From the NCBI RefSeq assembly GCF_003634275.1, contig NZ_RBWY01000001.1, forward strand, positions 679,955 through 743,954: a stretch of DNA of 64,000 bases. The letters are read 5' to 3'. The translations under genes were made by a program, and so were the position numbers. This document shows, in pieces, positions 7,883-17,234 of the stretch (its first letter is position 1; every line of letters begins with the position of its first letter). Below the pieces are notes generated by a model. The model searched no databases and had not been told where the DNA came from. It saw only the letters and a program-made list of their open reading frames with translations. Source of the stretch: Orbus hercynius. Its GTDB lineage: Bacteria; Pseudomonadota; Gammaproteobacteria; Enterobacterales; Orbaceae.

Positions 7883-8530
7883 ATGGTTGAGATTTATTTT
7901 AAAGCGTTACTGATGGGGTTTGGTTTAATTATTGCTCTGGGCGCACAAAATATTTTTATTATCAAGATTGGCTTACAACGTAATAACGTGATGTTAGCAT
8001 CGCTCGTTGCGTCACTGTGTGATGTGACATTGATTGTGGTTGGTACGTTATTTATGAGCTTATTAACAGTGACGATTCCTTATTTTTTACCAATTACTAA
8101 GTGGCTAGGTTGTGCGTATTTGGCCTTTTATGGCCTCATGTCATTAATCAATAGTTTACGTGCTAATCCAAAAGGCTGGGATACGATTCGATCGGCATTA
8201 ACCGCGCCACAGCAATCGATTCCTTTATCCGCTGGAAAAATTATCGTGGCGGTACTGTTTTTTTCGTATCTTAATCCCCATGTTATTATTGATACACTGA
8301 TTATTTTAGGTAATGTGGGATCAAAATTACCCAATGAATTAAAAGGGGCATTTATTGCCGGCGCGGCAACAGCTTCATTTATTTGGTTTTTTACTATCGG
8401 CTTTTGTTCGCAAAAAGCCTCGGTGTTTTTTACCAATGTAAAAGTGGTTAAATTATTCGATTTTATCAGTGCAATGATTATGTTTTTTATTGCCTTTCAA
8501 TTGGCAACATTTGATGTACAGTTGTCATGA
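7883..8530 (+). CDS. argO: LysE/ArgO-family amino acid exporter
   Basis: The 215-residue membrane protein has about six transmembrane helices. It starts with GLIIALGAQNIFIIKIGL, the family signature around the conserved aromatic/Gln-Asn of LysE/ArgO, and contains YLNPHVIIDTLIILG, equivalent to the NPH-Y-DT motif of ArgO. Length and alignment fit E. coli ArgO (211 residues), which exports arginine and canavanine. Substrate assignment is by similarity only. A TATAAT lies at 7842-7847. It is followed 22 bases later by glpG on the same strand. Confidence 0.8.
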   Translation: MVEIYFKALLMGFGLIIALGAQNIFIIKIGLQRNNVMLASLVASLCDVTLIVVGTLFMSLLTVTIPYFLPITKWLGCAYLAFYGLMSLINSLRANPKGWDTIRSALTAPQQSIPLSAGKIIVAVLFFSYLNPHVIIDTLIILGNVGSKLPNELKGAFIAGAATASFIWFFTIGFCSQKASVFFTNVKVVKLFDFISAMIMFFIAFQLATFDVQLS

Positions 8531-8552
8531 TTTTTAAAGGAAAGCCAGCTTT

Positions 8553-9392
8553 ATGTATTTGATTTCATTTAAAGAGGCGCAATTTGCCTATACCTTTATG
8601 GATTATATGGCCAGTAAAGGCGTCAGGTTACATGTTGAGTTAGACTCGCAAGGTAATAGTCAGCTTTTTTTAGCTGAGCAAGATTTAGATAAGCTAGAGT
8701 GGGTGAAAAGTGAACTGCAACAGTTTGTCCGTCAGCCTCAAGATAAGCGTTATACCGAGGTGACCTGGCAACAAACCAAACCCTCGTACTTTAAGGCAGG
8801 CAAAAAATCGATTGGCCATTTGCTGCCAAATATTATGTCAGCAGGCCCAATTACCATGACCGTGTCATTAGTATGTATTGCATTATATATCATGCTGCTA
8901 TTGACGGGTTCACTGAACATGCTGCTATATTTGGGTTATCCCGTGCCGGGTGAATCAGCACAGTTTTGGCGGTATATTACGCCGATCTTTATTCATTTTT
9001 CACTTATGCATATCATTTTTAACTTAATGTGGTGGTGGTATTTAGGGGGAATGGTTGAAAAATTACGCGGTAAATTTAAATTATTAGAAATTACTATCGT
9101 TGCTGGCGTGTTATCTAACTATGCTCAGGCGGCAATATCTGGGCCAGATTTTGGTGGTTTATCTGGCGTAGTATATGCATTAATGGGATATGTGTGGTTA
9201 TATAGTGAGCGCCTGCCGTCTTCGGGGCTGTATTTTGAGCGGGCCATGATTGTGATTGCCGTGCTTTGGTTAGTCGCTGGCTACATTGGTTTGCTTGGAC
9301 CGATTGCTAATACGGCGCACAGTGTGGGGTTAGTCGTGGGGTTATTACTAGCTGCAAAAGATATCTGGCTACTCAAAAGCCATAGACGGTAA
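8553..9392 (+). CDS. glpG: Rhomboid intramembrane serine protease GlpG
   Basis: 279 residues: an N-terminal cytosolic domain (about 1-70) then six membrane helices. Helix 2 carries HFSLMHIIFNLMWWW, helix 4 carries GGLSGVVYALMGYVW with the nucleophilic serine, and helix 6 carries the catalytic histidine in NTAHSVGLVVGLL. This serine-histidine dyad cuts transmembrane segments within the inner membrane. It has a good ribosome site (AAAGGAAA) and probably shares a transcript with argO. Its stop codon directly abuts that of the convergent yigZ with no gap. Confidence 0.95.
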   Translation: MYLISFKEAQFAYTFMDYMASKGVRLHVELDSQGNSQLFLAEQDLDKLEWVKSELQQFVRQPQDKRYTEVTWQQTKPSYFKAGKKSIGHLLPNIMSAGPITMTVSLVCIALYIMLLLTGSLNMLLYLGYPVPGESAQFWRYITPIFIHFSLMHIIFNLMWWWYLGGMVEKLRGKFKLLEITIVAGVLSNYAQAAISGPDFGGLSGVVYALMGYVWLYSERLPSSGLYFERAMIVIAVLWLVAGYIGLLGPIANTAHSVGLVVGLLLAAKDIWLLKSHRR

Positions 9393-9980
9393 TTATTGCA
9401 GTACGGTTAGCTTTTCTCGGCCACGGCTGAGATTAGCAATAAAGGTGTTTAACTCATCAATTTTATCGGCAGTTAATGCAATGCGCAGATGACTGCCTGT
9501 TGCATCAAACGTTTGCTCTTCAATAATGGCATCGGCTTCTTTTAAACGATTCTCTAAAATCGGCCATTCACTGTATAAACATGATACTGAGCAAGATAGA
9601 CGCAAAATAATCGGGGTGAGGGCTGCTTGCTGTAAACAGTGGCTGGCACTGCCGCCATAGGCGCGCATTAAGCCGCCGGTACCGAGTTTGATACCGCCAA
9701 AATAGCGGGTAACAACCACGACAACTTGATCACAATTTTGCCCTTCAATCGCAGCAAGAATCGGGCGACCTGCGGTGCTGGTGGGTTCCCCATCATCGCT
9801 AAAACGGTATTGCTGACCTAATTTCCATGCCCAGCAGTTATGCGTCGCACTCAGGTCGCTGATCGCTTCAATAAATTGGCTTGCTTGTTCGGCACTGCCG
9901 ATTGGCGCCGCATTAACAACAAACCGACTTTTTTTTACCTCTTCGGTAATGGAATAAGGATTAATGAGTGTATATAACAT
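9393..9980 (-). CDS. yigZ: YigZ/IMPACT-family protein
   Basis: 195 residues from the ATG at 9978-9980; a longer reading from TTG at 10004 is less likely because MLYTLINPYSITEEVKKSRF aligns with the E. coli start. The N-terminal IMPACT domain has the conserved FSDDGEPTSTAGRPIL and RYFGGIKLGTGGL motifs. A C-terminal EF-G-like domain follows (about 130-195). The bacterial family probably acts around translation or nucleic acid binding, with no settled biochemical role. It is divergent from nfi with only 53 bases between. Confidence 0.9.
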   Translation of the reverse strand: MLYTLINPYSITEEVKKSRFVVNAAPIGSAEQASQFIEAISDLSATHNCWAWKLGQQYRFSDDGEPTSTAGRPILAAIEGQNCDQVVVVVTRYFGGIKLGTGGLMRAYGGSASHCLQQAALTPIILRLSCSVSCLYSEWPILENRLKEADAIIEEQTFDATGSHLRIALTADKIDELNTFIANLSRGREKLTVLQ

Positions 9981-10033
9981 GCTTAATTCTGCTAGAATAA
10001 TCAAACCTGTTAATCATACTGATCATAAACAAA

Positions 10034-10729
10034 ATGTCTATTAATTTAGCGCAATTAAAACAGCTGCAATTGGATTATGCTCATCGTATTATTTTACACG
10101 ATGATGTCGGATTTAAGACGCCAACCTTAATTGGTGGTACTGATGTCGGTTTTGAAAATAACGGTGGAATTACGCGAGCGGCAATTGTGGTATTAAGTTA
10201 CCCGAGTTTTGAATTAGTTGAATATCAGGTGGTAAAAATCCCGACAACCATGCCATATATTCCCGGTTATTTATCATTTCGTGAGTTTCCGGCTTTAGCG
10301 CTTGCCTGGCAAAAAATAACCTGTAAACCTGAGCTGTTATTGGTGGATGGTCAAGGGGTTGCTCATCCTCGTCAATTTGGCATTGCCAGCCATTTAGGCT
10401 TATTACTCGACATTCCAACGATCGGTGTTGCCAAGCGCCGTTTATATGGACAATATGAGCCGGTAGCGCAAGTGCCATTATCCTGTCAGCCATTGCTAGA
10501 TAACCATAATAATACTTTAATTGGTCATGTCTTACGGAGTAAAGCGAAATGTAATCCGTTGTTCATTTCATCCGGACATCGCATCAGCCAGCGCTCAGCA
10601 CTCAATTGGGTTATTTTATGCTTAAATGGCTATCGTTTACCTGAACCAACACGCTTTGCTGATGCGGTTGCATCAAATAAACCTTTATTTCAAAAATTGT
10701 TAGCGAAATCAGCCAATGCAACTGCCTAA
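10034..10729 (+). CDS. nfi: Endonuclease V (deoxyinosine 3' endonuclease)
   Basis: 231 residues matching the endonuclease V fold. Active-site features are present: GGTDVGF (metal-binding aspartate), [10 protein letters not shown] (wedge tyrosine region and catalytic glutamate), [15 protein letters not shown] (second aspartate) and GVAKRRLYG (lysine). The enzyme nicks DNA one base 3' of deoxyinosine to start repair of deaminated adenine. The gene overlaps trmN6 by 14 bases, so they are co-translated. Confidence 0.95.
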   Translation: MSINLAQLKQLQLDYAHRIILHDDVGFKTPTLIGGTDVGFENNGGITRAAIVVLSYPSFELVEYQVVKIPTTMPYIPGYLSFREFPALALAWQKITCKPELLLVDGQGVAHPRQFGIASHLGLLLDIPTIGVAKRRLYGQYEPVAQVPLSCQPLLDNHNNTLIGHVLRSKAKCNPLFISSGHRISQRSALNWVILCLNGYRLPEPTRFADAVASNKPLFQKLLAKSANATA

Positions 10730-11456
10730 AAACGGATTTACCTTTAAGCGATTTTTTGTCGCTCATGATATGTCACCGATGAAAGTGACAACCGACAGTT
10801 CTCTACTTGGCGCATGGGCGCCAGTGACACATCAACCTAAACGAGCATTGGATATTGGTTGTGGATGCGGCGTTATTGCGTTGATGCTAGCTCAGCGGTT
10901 AGACAATACCGATTGCGTGATTGATGCGGTCGATATTGATCCTAATGCGATAGCGCAATGCCATGAAAATAGCCTTAATTCGCCGTTTAAACCGCTTACT
11001 GTGCAATGTGCGGATATTAACCAATATCAACTAGGTAAAGCTCATCATTATGATTTAATTGTCAGTAATCCGCCTTATTTTGACGTCGCAGTAGAGTGCC
11101 GTAACGAGCAGCGGCAGCAAGCAAGGTATACTGAAAATCTAAACCATAGCCAATTGATCGCTATTGCTAAGCGTTTATTAACGCCGCAGGGATTCTTTTG
11201 TGTGGTATTGCCTTATCATATTTCTGCGCGTTTTAAACAATTATGCCAACAACACGACTTGCATTTAACGCAGCAAATGAGCGTTAAATACACTGAAGAT
11301 AAAGCATGTTCGTTGAGTTTACTCTGTTTTAGCCAGCAGAAGGCTGAGCACGTGGTTAATGACACATTAATTATGCGCAATCACGACAATCGTTATAGTC
11401 AGGCGATTCGTGATTTATTGCACGATTTTTATCTGTTTAGAGCGTCTGTCTTGTGA
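10716..11456 (+). CDS. trmN6: tRNA1(Val) (adenine(37)-N6)-methyltransferase
   Basis: 246 residues, close to E. coli YfiC. It has the SAM-binding [16 protein letters not shown] and the NPPY motif (IVSNPPYFD) of amino-directed N6-adenine methyltransferases. It modifies A37 of tRNA-Val(1). It begins inside the end of nfi. Confidence 0.92.
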   Translation: MQLPKNGFTFKRFFVAHDMSPMKVTTDSSLLGAWAPVTHQPKRALDIGCGCGVIALMLAQRLDNTDCVIDAVDIDPNAIAQCHENSLNSPFKPLTVQCADINQYQLGKAHHYDLIVSNPPYFDVAVECRNEQRQQARYTENLNHSQLIAIAKRLLTPQGFFCVVLPYHISARFKQLCQQHDLHLTQQMSVKYTEDKACSLSLLCFSQQKAEHVVNDTLIMRNHDNRYSQAIRDLLHDFYLFRASVL

Positions 11457-11487
11457 TGAAAACGGCTAATAATGATAAGTAAAATAA

Positions 11488-11512
11488 CATAAAAACCCGC
11501 CAGAAGCGGGTT
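11488..11512 (-). terminator. Rho-independent terminator of brnQ-apt
   Basis: AACCCGC (11494-11500) pairs with GCGGGTT (11506-11512). On the minus strand the stem is followed by TTTTTATG, giving a proper U-tract downstream of apt. It may also stop trmN6 transcription from the other side. Confidence 0.8.
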
Positions 11513-11536
11513 AATATGGGGGAGTACAAAGCCTAA

Positions 11537-12094
11537 TTAATGGCCGGCAAACTCAACGAGTGTATAGCAATTAACGCCGATATCAGTTAATTTTTCTCGT
11601 CCGCCCAAGTCAGGCAAGTCGATAACAAATGCCGCATCTTCAACAATACCACCTGACTTACGAATGAGTTTAGTGGTTGCAGCCACAGTGCCACCGGTCG
11701 CGAGTAAATCGTCGATAATTAACACGCGTTCACCGGGTTTAATCGCATCGGTATGAATTTCAAGGGCATCGGTGCCGTATTCAAGCTGATACTCTTCTTT
11801 AAAGACGTGACGTGGCAATTTATGGGGTTTTCTAACTGGAATAAAACCCACATTTAAGGCTAAGGCAACCGGCGCTGCAAAAATAAAACCACGCGCTTCC
11901 GTACCAACGACTTTATTGATTTTTTTATCTTGATAGTGCTTAACAAATAAATCAATCGTGCTTTTAAATGCTTCCGGTAGTTCAAGTAAACTGGTAATAT
12001 CGCGAAACAATATGCCTTCTTTGGGATAATTAGGAATAGTGATAATACTATTTTTAATCAAATCTAATTTAGCGTGTTCATTATGCATAATCAT
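11537..12094 (-). CDS. apt: Adenine phosphoribosyltransferase
   Basis: 185 residues. The PRPP-binding motif [13 protein letters not shown] (about residues 120-132) and the flexible-loop region VRKPHKLPR are typical. It converts adenine and PRPP to AMP (purine salvage). The start lies only 5 bases after the brnQ stop, so the two are co-transcribed. Confidence 0.95.
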   Translation of the reverse strand: MIMHNEHAKLDLIKNSIITIPNYPKEGILFRDITSLLELPEAFKSTIDLFVKHYQDKKINKVVGTEARGFIFAAPVALALNVGFIPVRKPHKLPRHVFKEEYQLEYGTDALEIHTDAIKPGERVLIIDDLLATGGTVAATTKLIRKSGGIVEDAAFVIDLPDLGGREKLTDIGVNCYTLVEFAGH

Positions 12095-12099
12095 TTATC

Positions 12100-13455
12100 T
12101 CAATTTGAAGTACAGCACTTTTGTGGCATCAGTTTAGCACCAATATAACCAAGTAAACCACCTACAATTGCAGGGATCAACCAACCAATTCCTTCGGTAT
12201 AAAGCGGTAAATAGTTTGCAAATAGATTATCTAGACATTCAATCGTCGCTGATAGCCAATGTAAATCAGATAATTGGCTATGGGATTTGACTACCGCAGC
12301 AATTTCAAACAATATACTCGTTAATAAGGTTAAATACAGGGCACCGATGTAGACTAATTTGTTGCCATCAAACAATCGATGGGCAAATGTTAAGAAGATT
12401 AAGACAATCGTTACTGGGTAAATGATCGATAATACTGGCACCGAAAATGAAATCAGCGCAGACAAACCGACATTAGCAAACAAGCCACTTACGATCGAGA
12501 AGATGATCGCATATTGACGATAAGAGAGTTTAGGATATAACGATAATAGATAATTTGCACACGCATGAGTAAGGCCAATATTGGTTGTCATACAAGCAAT
12601 TGTGACCATTAATCCTAAGATCAAATTTCCCCACACACCAAAGTAATAAGTCGATACTTTTGCTAAAATTGCGCCACCATTATCTAAGATACCTAATTTT
12701 TCAACACTCGTTGCACCCATATAAACTAAAGAGACATACAAAAATGCCAAAATAGCACCCGCAATTAAACTGGCTTTAAAACAGGCAAACATGATTTTCT
12801 TTTTATCTTTCAAGCCATAGCTAATGACGCTTTGCACCACAATAATACCAAAAATTAATGAGGCGAGGGTATCCATGGTTAAGTAACCGTAGGTAAAGCC
12901 GGTAAAGAATGGATAATCTTGATAGTTTTGCGTGACGGCGGGTAATTCATGCCCCATCGGTGCAATTAATGCCGCTAAAATCAAGATTAAAATAAAGCTG
13001 ATTTTTAATGGTGTAAGGATTTTGCCGACAATATCAATAAACTTATGGGGATTAAGTGATAATAAACAGCATATGCCATAAAACAGAAAAGTAAATAGCG
13101 CTAAGTAGAGTGAATTATTGTCTTGATCAACAAAAGGCTTTATCGCAATTTCATAAGAAATGCTGCCAGTTCTTGGCATAGCAAATAATGGCCCAATGGT
13201 CAGATAAAGGGTTGTTGCAAAAACAAGGCCAAAGATAACACCACAGCGCTGGGCAATTTTGAGAAAATCTTTTTCGCCAGAAAAGCCCATTGCCATTACA
13301 CCAAGTAGTGGGAACACAACGCCGGTTACCACAAAACCTAATGAGGCGAGCCCAAAATGATCACCTGATAATTGACCGATAGAAACCGGAAAAATAAGGT
13401 TACCAGCACCGAAGAAAAGAGCAAATAAGGTTATACCAATAAAAATAATACGCAT
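12100..13455 (-). CDS. brnQ: Branched-chain amino acid:cation symporter BrnQ
   Basis: 451 residues with about 12 hydrophobic helices. The N-terminus contains LFALFFGAGNLIFPVSIG, the LIVCS-family signature. It imports leucine, isoleucine and valine with sodium or protons. A TATAAT lies just upstream on the minus strand (near 13485-13490), with no clear ribosome site. A separate minus-strand terminator at 13606-13628 lies further upstream. Confidence 0.93.
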   Translation of the reverse strand: MRIIFIGITLFALFFGAGNLIFPVSIGQLSGDHFGLASLGFVVTGVVFPLLGVMAMGFSGEKDFLKIAQRCGVIFGLVFATTLYLTIGPLFAMPRTGSISYEIAIKPFVDQDNNSLYLALFTFLFYGICCLLSLNPHKFIDIVGKILTPLKISFILILILAALIAPMGHELPAVTQNYQDYPFFTGFTYGYLTMDTLASLIFGIIVVQSVISYGLKDKKKIMFACFKASLIAGAILAFLYVSLVYMGATSVEKLGILDNGGAILAKVSTYYFGVWGNLILGLMVTIACMTTNIGLTHACANYLLSLYPKLSYRQYAIIFSIVSGLFANVGLSALISFSVPVLSIIYPVTIVLIFLTFAHRLFDGNKLVYIGALYLTLLTSILFEIAAVVKSHSQLSDLHWLSATIECLDNLFANYLPLYTEGIGWLIPAIVGGLLGYIGAKLMPQKCCTSN

Positions 13456-13596
13456 TGTTAAAAATCAGTAAGAGTAAAACCAATCATTATAGCTTAAATG
13501 CCGTCATTTACGTACTAAAATGATAGTTAATTTTTAATTAAGCTATGATAATTGGTATTTTGCTAGTGAATGATGCAATTTAGGTATGTTTAATAA

Positions 13597-13628
13597 TCAA
13601 AAAAAGCGAACCGTTAAAAAAGGTTCGC
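13597..13628 (-). terminator. Minus-strand rho-independent terminator with no obvious upstream gene
   Basis: GCGAACC (13606-13612) pairs with GGTTCGC (13622-13628). On the minus strand the stem is followed by TTTTTTTGATT. The only sequence upstream on that strand is the emrE-side intergenic region, so it would end a short leader or small RNA, or attenuate transcription entering brnQ. Confidence 0.65.
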
Positions 13629-13652
13629 AATGAAGAAATGAACATAAGGAAT

Positions 13653-13679
13653 AAAAAATATATCATTGATATATTTTTT
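13653..13679. repeat. Perfect 27-base odd palindrome
   Basis: AAAAAATATATCA (13653-13665) and its exact inverse TGATATATTTTTT (13667-13679) flank one central T. It is compatible with an operator for a dimeric regulator or a cruciform; it contains no G/C pair except at the CA/TG centre. Confidence 0.7.
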
Positions 13680-13836
13680 ATTAATATACGTTGAATTGTG
13701 AATCAGGTTGTGTTTATTTGTGCTATCAAAATTATTGCTAATCGCTATAATAAACTAATTGTGCAATTAGCTAACGCCGTATAACTCCTGTTAACGGGTG
13801 ATAAAATATCAATTTTGAAATTACAGATTAAAGAAT

Positions 13837-14169
13837 ATGAAAGCGTATTTATTTTTATTTTTGGCAATTACCTGTGAAGTGGTTGCAACATCATCATTAA
13901 AACTATCGAATAGTTTTACCAATCTGATTCCATCAATTATTACTATTGTGGGTTACTGTGCCTCTTTTTATTTATTATCAATGACACTTAAGACGATTCC
14001 AGTTGGTATCGCTTATGCGATTTGGTCGGGTATCGGTATTATTTTTGTCAGTATAATTGCTTGGGTCTTTTTCAAACAAGCTTTGGATTTGGCGGCATTA
14101 CTTGGTATGGGATTGATTATGCTAGGGGTGATTATTATTAATGTTTTCTCAAACGTTGGGGCTCATTAA
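13837..14169 (+). CDS. emrE: EmrE-type small multidrug resistance transporter
   Basis: 110 residues and four transmembrane helices, the standard SMR length. It has the essential glutamate in ITCEVVATSSLK (helix 1), the helix 2 motif YCASFYLLS, and VGIAYAIWSGIGI with the substrate-site tryptophan. These features place it with EmrE/Qac exporters and not with the Gdx/SugE guanidinium exporters. It pumps cationic drugs or osmolytes such as betaine/choline with proton antiport. Confidence 0.88.
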   Translation: MKAYLFLFLAITCEVVATSSLKLSNSFTNLIPSIITIVGYCASFYLLSMTLKTIPVGIAYAIWSGIGIIFVSIIAWVFFKQALDLAALLGMGLIMLGVIIINVFSNVGAH

Positions 14170-14178
14170 TCTTGTTAG

Positions 14179-14201
14179 GCGCTTTACCATAGGTAAAGCG
14201 C
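14179..14201. terminator. Stem-loop between convergent emrE and argS
   Basis: GCGCTTTACC (14179-14188) pairs perfectly with GGTAAAGCGC (14192-14201) around a 3-base loop. The T-tract is weak on either strand, but the position between two convergent genes supports bidirectional termination. Confidence 0.6.
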
Positions 14202-14213
14202 TGATATTGCTAA

Positions 14214-15947
14214 TTACATTTTCTCGATAGTTTTTATTCCTAACATATCCAGACCCACTTTTAAGGTTTTTGCACTTAAGGCCGCGAGTTGTAGTCGGCT
14301 ATTTTTACTCTGATCTGAGTCAGCCGATAGCACCGGGCAGTGTTCATAAAAGCTTGAGAATAGGGTAGCAATTTCATATAGATATGCACACAGCATGTGT
14401 GGTACACCATCATTTGCAACGCTCAATACGATCTCATTGAATTGCGATAATTTCAGTGCTAGTGCGCGTTCTTTCTCATATTCAAGTAGGATATCACCGG
14501 TTAAATTATCGATAGATAAACCAGCTTTACGGAAAATAGATAACACTCGCGTATAAGCATATTGTAAATAAGGCGCTGTATTGCCTTCAAATGAGAGCAT
14601 ATTATCCCAATCAAACACATAATCGGTGGTTCTGTTTTTCGATAAATCGGCATATTTTACCGCACCGATTGCAACTGCATCGGCAATGGTTGCTAGTTCG
14701 TCATCATTTAAATCTGGATTTTTGGATTTAATTAGTGTGGTGGCCCGTTCAATGGCTTCATCAAGTAAATCATTCAATTTAACGGTGTCGCCTGAGCGAG
14801 TTTTAAATGGTTTACCATCTTTACCAAGCATCATGCCAAACATATGGTGCTCTAACTGTAGTGATGGTGGAATATAACCGGCTTTGTGTGCGATTAACCA
14901 AACTTGTTCTAAATGCTGATGTTGCCTTGAGTCGGTATAGTATAAAATACGATTTGCATGGTAATGCTCATAACGGTATTTTATGGCGGCAATATCGGTT
15001 GTGGCATACAGGTAACCGCCATCGCGTTTTTGCACAATCACGCCCATTGGTTCCCCTTCTTTATTTTTGAATTCATCTAAGAAGACAACGGTTGCACCTT
15101 CGCTTTCAACGGCAATACCTTGCTGCTTAAGATCAGCGACAACAGCAGGCAACATTGCATTATAAATGCTTTCCCCCATAGTGTCTTCGAGTGACAATGT
15201 CACGTTTAAGCGTCGATAGGTGGCCAGATTTTGTGACATCGTAATATCAACTAGTTTACGCCACATTGAACGGCAGTATTCGTCGCCGCTTTGCAACTTA
15301 ACTACATAACCACGTGCTTTTTCGGCAAATACGGGATCTTCATCATAATGTTTTTTAGCGGTGCGGTAGAACACTTCCAGATCAGCTAATGCCATATCGT
15401 TAGCATTTTCATTTTGCATCTTTTCAAGGTAGGCAATTAACATACCAAATTGCGTGCCCCAGTCGCCAACATGATTGGCGCGAATAACATGATGACCTAA
15501 AAACGCTAAAACACGTACTGACGCATCACCAATAATCGTTGAGCGTAAGTGACCTACGTGCATCTCTTTGGCGACGTTGGGAGCCGAATAGTCGACAATA
15601 ATATTTTGTGGCTTATCCGCCAACGTTAAATTCAGTTTAGGATCATTAAGTGCTAGCGTATTTTGCTTTGCAATCCAAGTGGCATTTAAAAATAGATTAA
15701 TAAAACCAGGACCTGCGATTTCAACATGACTGATACAATCATCAAGTGCAATATGCTTAACCACTTGTTCGGCTAATTGACGGGGATTCATCGCCATTTT
15801 TTTAGCCGCAGCCATAATACCATTGGCTTGATAATCGCCGAATTGGACTTTTGCAGATTGTTTAACTAAGGCGTCACAATCAGCAGGAACACCTGCTAAC
15901 ACCATTGCGTGCTTAATTTTGTCGGATAATAATTGTTGAATATTCAC
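14214..15947 (-). CDS. argS: Arginyl-tRNA synthetase
   Basis: 577 residues, full length. It has the class I HIGH-type motif HVGHLRST, the tyrosine-rich catalytic region, and the C-terminal anticodon-binding DALR domain beginning near 460 ([16 protein letters not shown]). In place of a canonical KMSKS it has [11 protein letters not shown], as in E. coli ArgS. It charges tRNA-Arg with arginine. Confidence 0.96.
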   Translation of the reverse strand: MNIQQLLSDKIKHAMVLAGVPADCDALVKQSAKVQFGDYQANGIMAAAKKMAMNPRQLAEQVVKHIALDDCISHVEIAGPGFINLFLNATWIAKQNTLALNDPKLNLTLADKPQNIIVDYSAPNVAKEMHVGHLRSTIIGDASVRVLAFLGHHVIRANHVGDWGTQFGMLIAYLEKMQNENANDMALADLEVFYRTAKKHYDEDPVFAEKARGYVVKLQSGDEYCRSMWRKLVDITMSQNLATYRRLNVTLSLEDTMGESIYNAMLPAVVADLKQQGIAVESEGATVVFLDEFKNKEGEPMGVIVQKRDGGYLYATTDIAAIKYRYEHYHANRILYYTDSRQHQHLEQVWLIAHKAGYIPPSLQLEHHMFGMMLGKDGKPFKTRSGDTVKLNDLLDEAIERATTLIKSKNPDLNDDELATIADAVAIGAVKYADLSKNRTTDYVFDWDNMLSFEGNTAPYLQYAYTRVLSIFRKAGLSIDNLTGDILLEYEKERALALKLSQFNEIVLSVANDGVPHMLCAYLYEIATLFSSFYEHCPVLSADSDQSKNSRLQLAALSAKTLKVGLDMLGIKTIEKM

Positions 15948-16051
15948 AGAATTGACCTAAACATTGATAAAATATTGCTGCATATCATACCTGTAAAGGG
16001 CAAAAATGTCATTCTTCCAATTAAGATGATTTACTTTGTTTTTTTATCCGC

Positions 16052-16057
16052 TACAAT
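16052..16057 (+). promoter_or_regulatory. Probable -10 element of thiBPQ
   Basis: TACAAT lies 10 bases before the riboswitch, with a weak TTTACT at 16030-16035 (16-base spacing). Confidence 0.45.
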
Positions 16058-16066
16058 AAATCCATT

Positions 16067-16162
16067 CTCAACGGGGAGCTTATTGCGTCAATCGCTAAGC
16101 TGAGAGTTGCATCAGCATGACTCGTCGAACCTGAACCGGTTAGTACCGGCGGAGGAATTGAG
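16067..16162 (+). promoter_or_regulatory. TPP riboswitch (THI element)
   Basis: P1 is CTCAA (16067-16071) with TTGAG (16158-16162). The conserved pyrimidine-sensor segment CTGAGAG follows at 16100-16106. The pyrophosphate-sensor arm contains GAACCTGAACCGG and GTACCGGCGGAGGAA. This is the thi-box consensus seen before E. coli thiB. Downstream, TTTTGCCT (16209-16216) is an exact complement of AGGCAAAA (16238-16245), which covers the thiB ribosome site and the A of its ATG, giving a translational off switch. TACTCAA (16199-16205) can compete for the P1 3' strand (16158-16164). Confidence 0.93.
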
Positions 16163-16244
16163 TATATCGAAAGTGTGCCATAGTTTACCTCTTTTAGTTA
16201 CTCAAGCCTTTTGCCTAATTGATATTGCGCATTGTGGAGGCAAA

Positions 16245-17234
16245 ATGTTTCGTGTTATATCTCTGTTCATCACTACTATATTGATAAGTTTCCCTTTAAT
16301 GGCAAAAGATAAGCCGATTTTAACTCTCTATACCTATAGTTCTTTTATGTCAGAGTGGGGGCCTGGAGCCAAGATCAAAACTGATTTTGAGGCGCAGTGT
16401 GATTGCCTGCTTAATGTGGTCAGTGTTGACGATGGCGTGATGATTTTAAACCGTTTAAGGCTTGAAGGCCGTAACACTAAAGCGGATGTGATTGTTGGCT
16501 TAGATAACAATTTGATCAGCCAAGCCAGACACGCTAATTTAGTGCAGGCCCATCAACTGAGTCGGCCAGAAAATTTAGTAGTTGATTGGTGGCAAGATGA
16601 TTTTGTACCTTATGATTACGGCTATTATGCGTTTATCTATAATCAAGATAAAGTGGTATCTCCGCCAAAAAGTTTTGACGAGTTGTTTAGTCAGCCAAAC
16701 TGGAAAATTGTATACCAAGATCCGCGTACTAGCACGCCGGGATTTGGTTTATTATTATGGATGAATAAAATCTATGGTGATAAAGCGCTACAAGCATGGC
16801 AAAAACTGGCTAAACAAACCTTAACCGTGACAAAAGGCTGGAGTGAGTCGTATGGTTTGTTTTTAAAAGATGAAGTCGATTTTGTCTTAAGCTACAACAC
16901 ATCGCCAGCGGTTCATATCATGAATGACAACGATCATCGCTATAAAGCGGCGATCTTTGATGAAGGCAATTATCAGCAAATCGAAGTTGCGGCCATCACT
17001 AGATACAGCAAGCATGTTGAAATCGCTCGGCAATTTATGGCTTTTTTATTAACGCCAGGTGTACAACAAGAACTTGTTGAAAAAAATATTATGTATCCGA
17101 TTGTTGATATTGTGTTACCCGGTGCGTATCAAGAACTCAATAAAGTGACAACTCCGCTATCGTTTAGCGCTGACGAGGTGTTCAATAATCAGAAACAATG
17201 GATTAAACAATGGCAAGACGCTGTCAGCCAATAA
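16245..17234 (+). CDS. thiB: Thiamine/TPP ABC transporter periplasmic binding protein
   Basis: 329 residues from the ATG at 16245 with GGAGG 4 bases before it; an upstream open frame to 16107 lies inside the riboswitch and is not a real start. The signal peptide ends near PLMA/KDKP. The body aligns throughout with E. coli ThiB (LTLYTYSSF, DVIVGLDNNL, YQDPRTSTPGFGLLLW, TVTKGWSESYGLFL). It binds thiamine, its monophosphate or TPP in the periplasm and delivers it to ThiPQ. It is the first gene of the operon and overlaps thiP. Confidence 0.96.
   Translation: MFRVISLFITTILISFPLMAKDKPILTLYTYSSFMSEWGPGAKIKTDFEAQCDCLLNVVSVDDGVMILNRLRLEGRNTKADVIVGLDNNLISQARHANLVQAHQLSRPENLVVDWWQDDFVPYDYGYYAFIYNQDKVVSPPKSFDELFSQPNWKIVYQDPRTSTPGFGLLLWMNKIYGDKALQAWQKLAKQTLTVTKGWSESYGLFLKDEVDFVLSYNTSPAVHIMNDNDHRYKAAIFDEGNYQQIEVAAITRYSKHVEIARQFMAFLLTPGVQQELVEKNIMYPIVDIVLPGAYQELNKVTTPLSFSADEVFNNQKQWIKQWQDAVSQ

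Larger units (their letters stand above)
13456..13836. other. Intergenic region between brnQ and emrE with palindrome and hairpins
   Basis: No gene was found. It holds a likely brnQ promoter, a strong minus-strand terminator (13606-13628), a perfect AT-only palindrome (13653-13679), and a small hairpin CTAATTG/CAATTAG near 13755-13770 upstream of emrE. Confidence 0.6.

Noticed and set aside
13741-13836. Guanidine-type riboswitch in front of the SMR transporter
   Set aside because: The ACG-loop hairpins of guanidine riboswitches could not be assembled, and the protein has EmrE rather than Gdx motifs.
16107-16244. N-terminal extension of ThiB by 46 residues
   Set aside because: The extension is encoded within the TPP aptamer and expression platform; the ATG at 16245 has a GGAGG site and a proper signal peptide.
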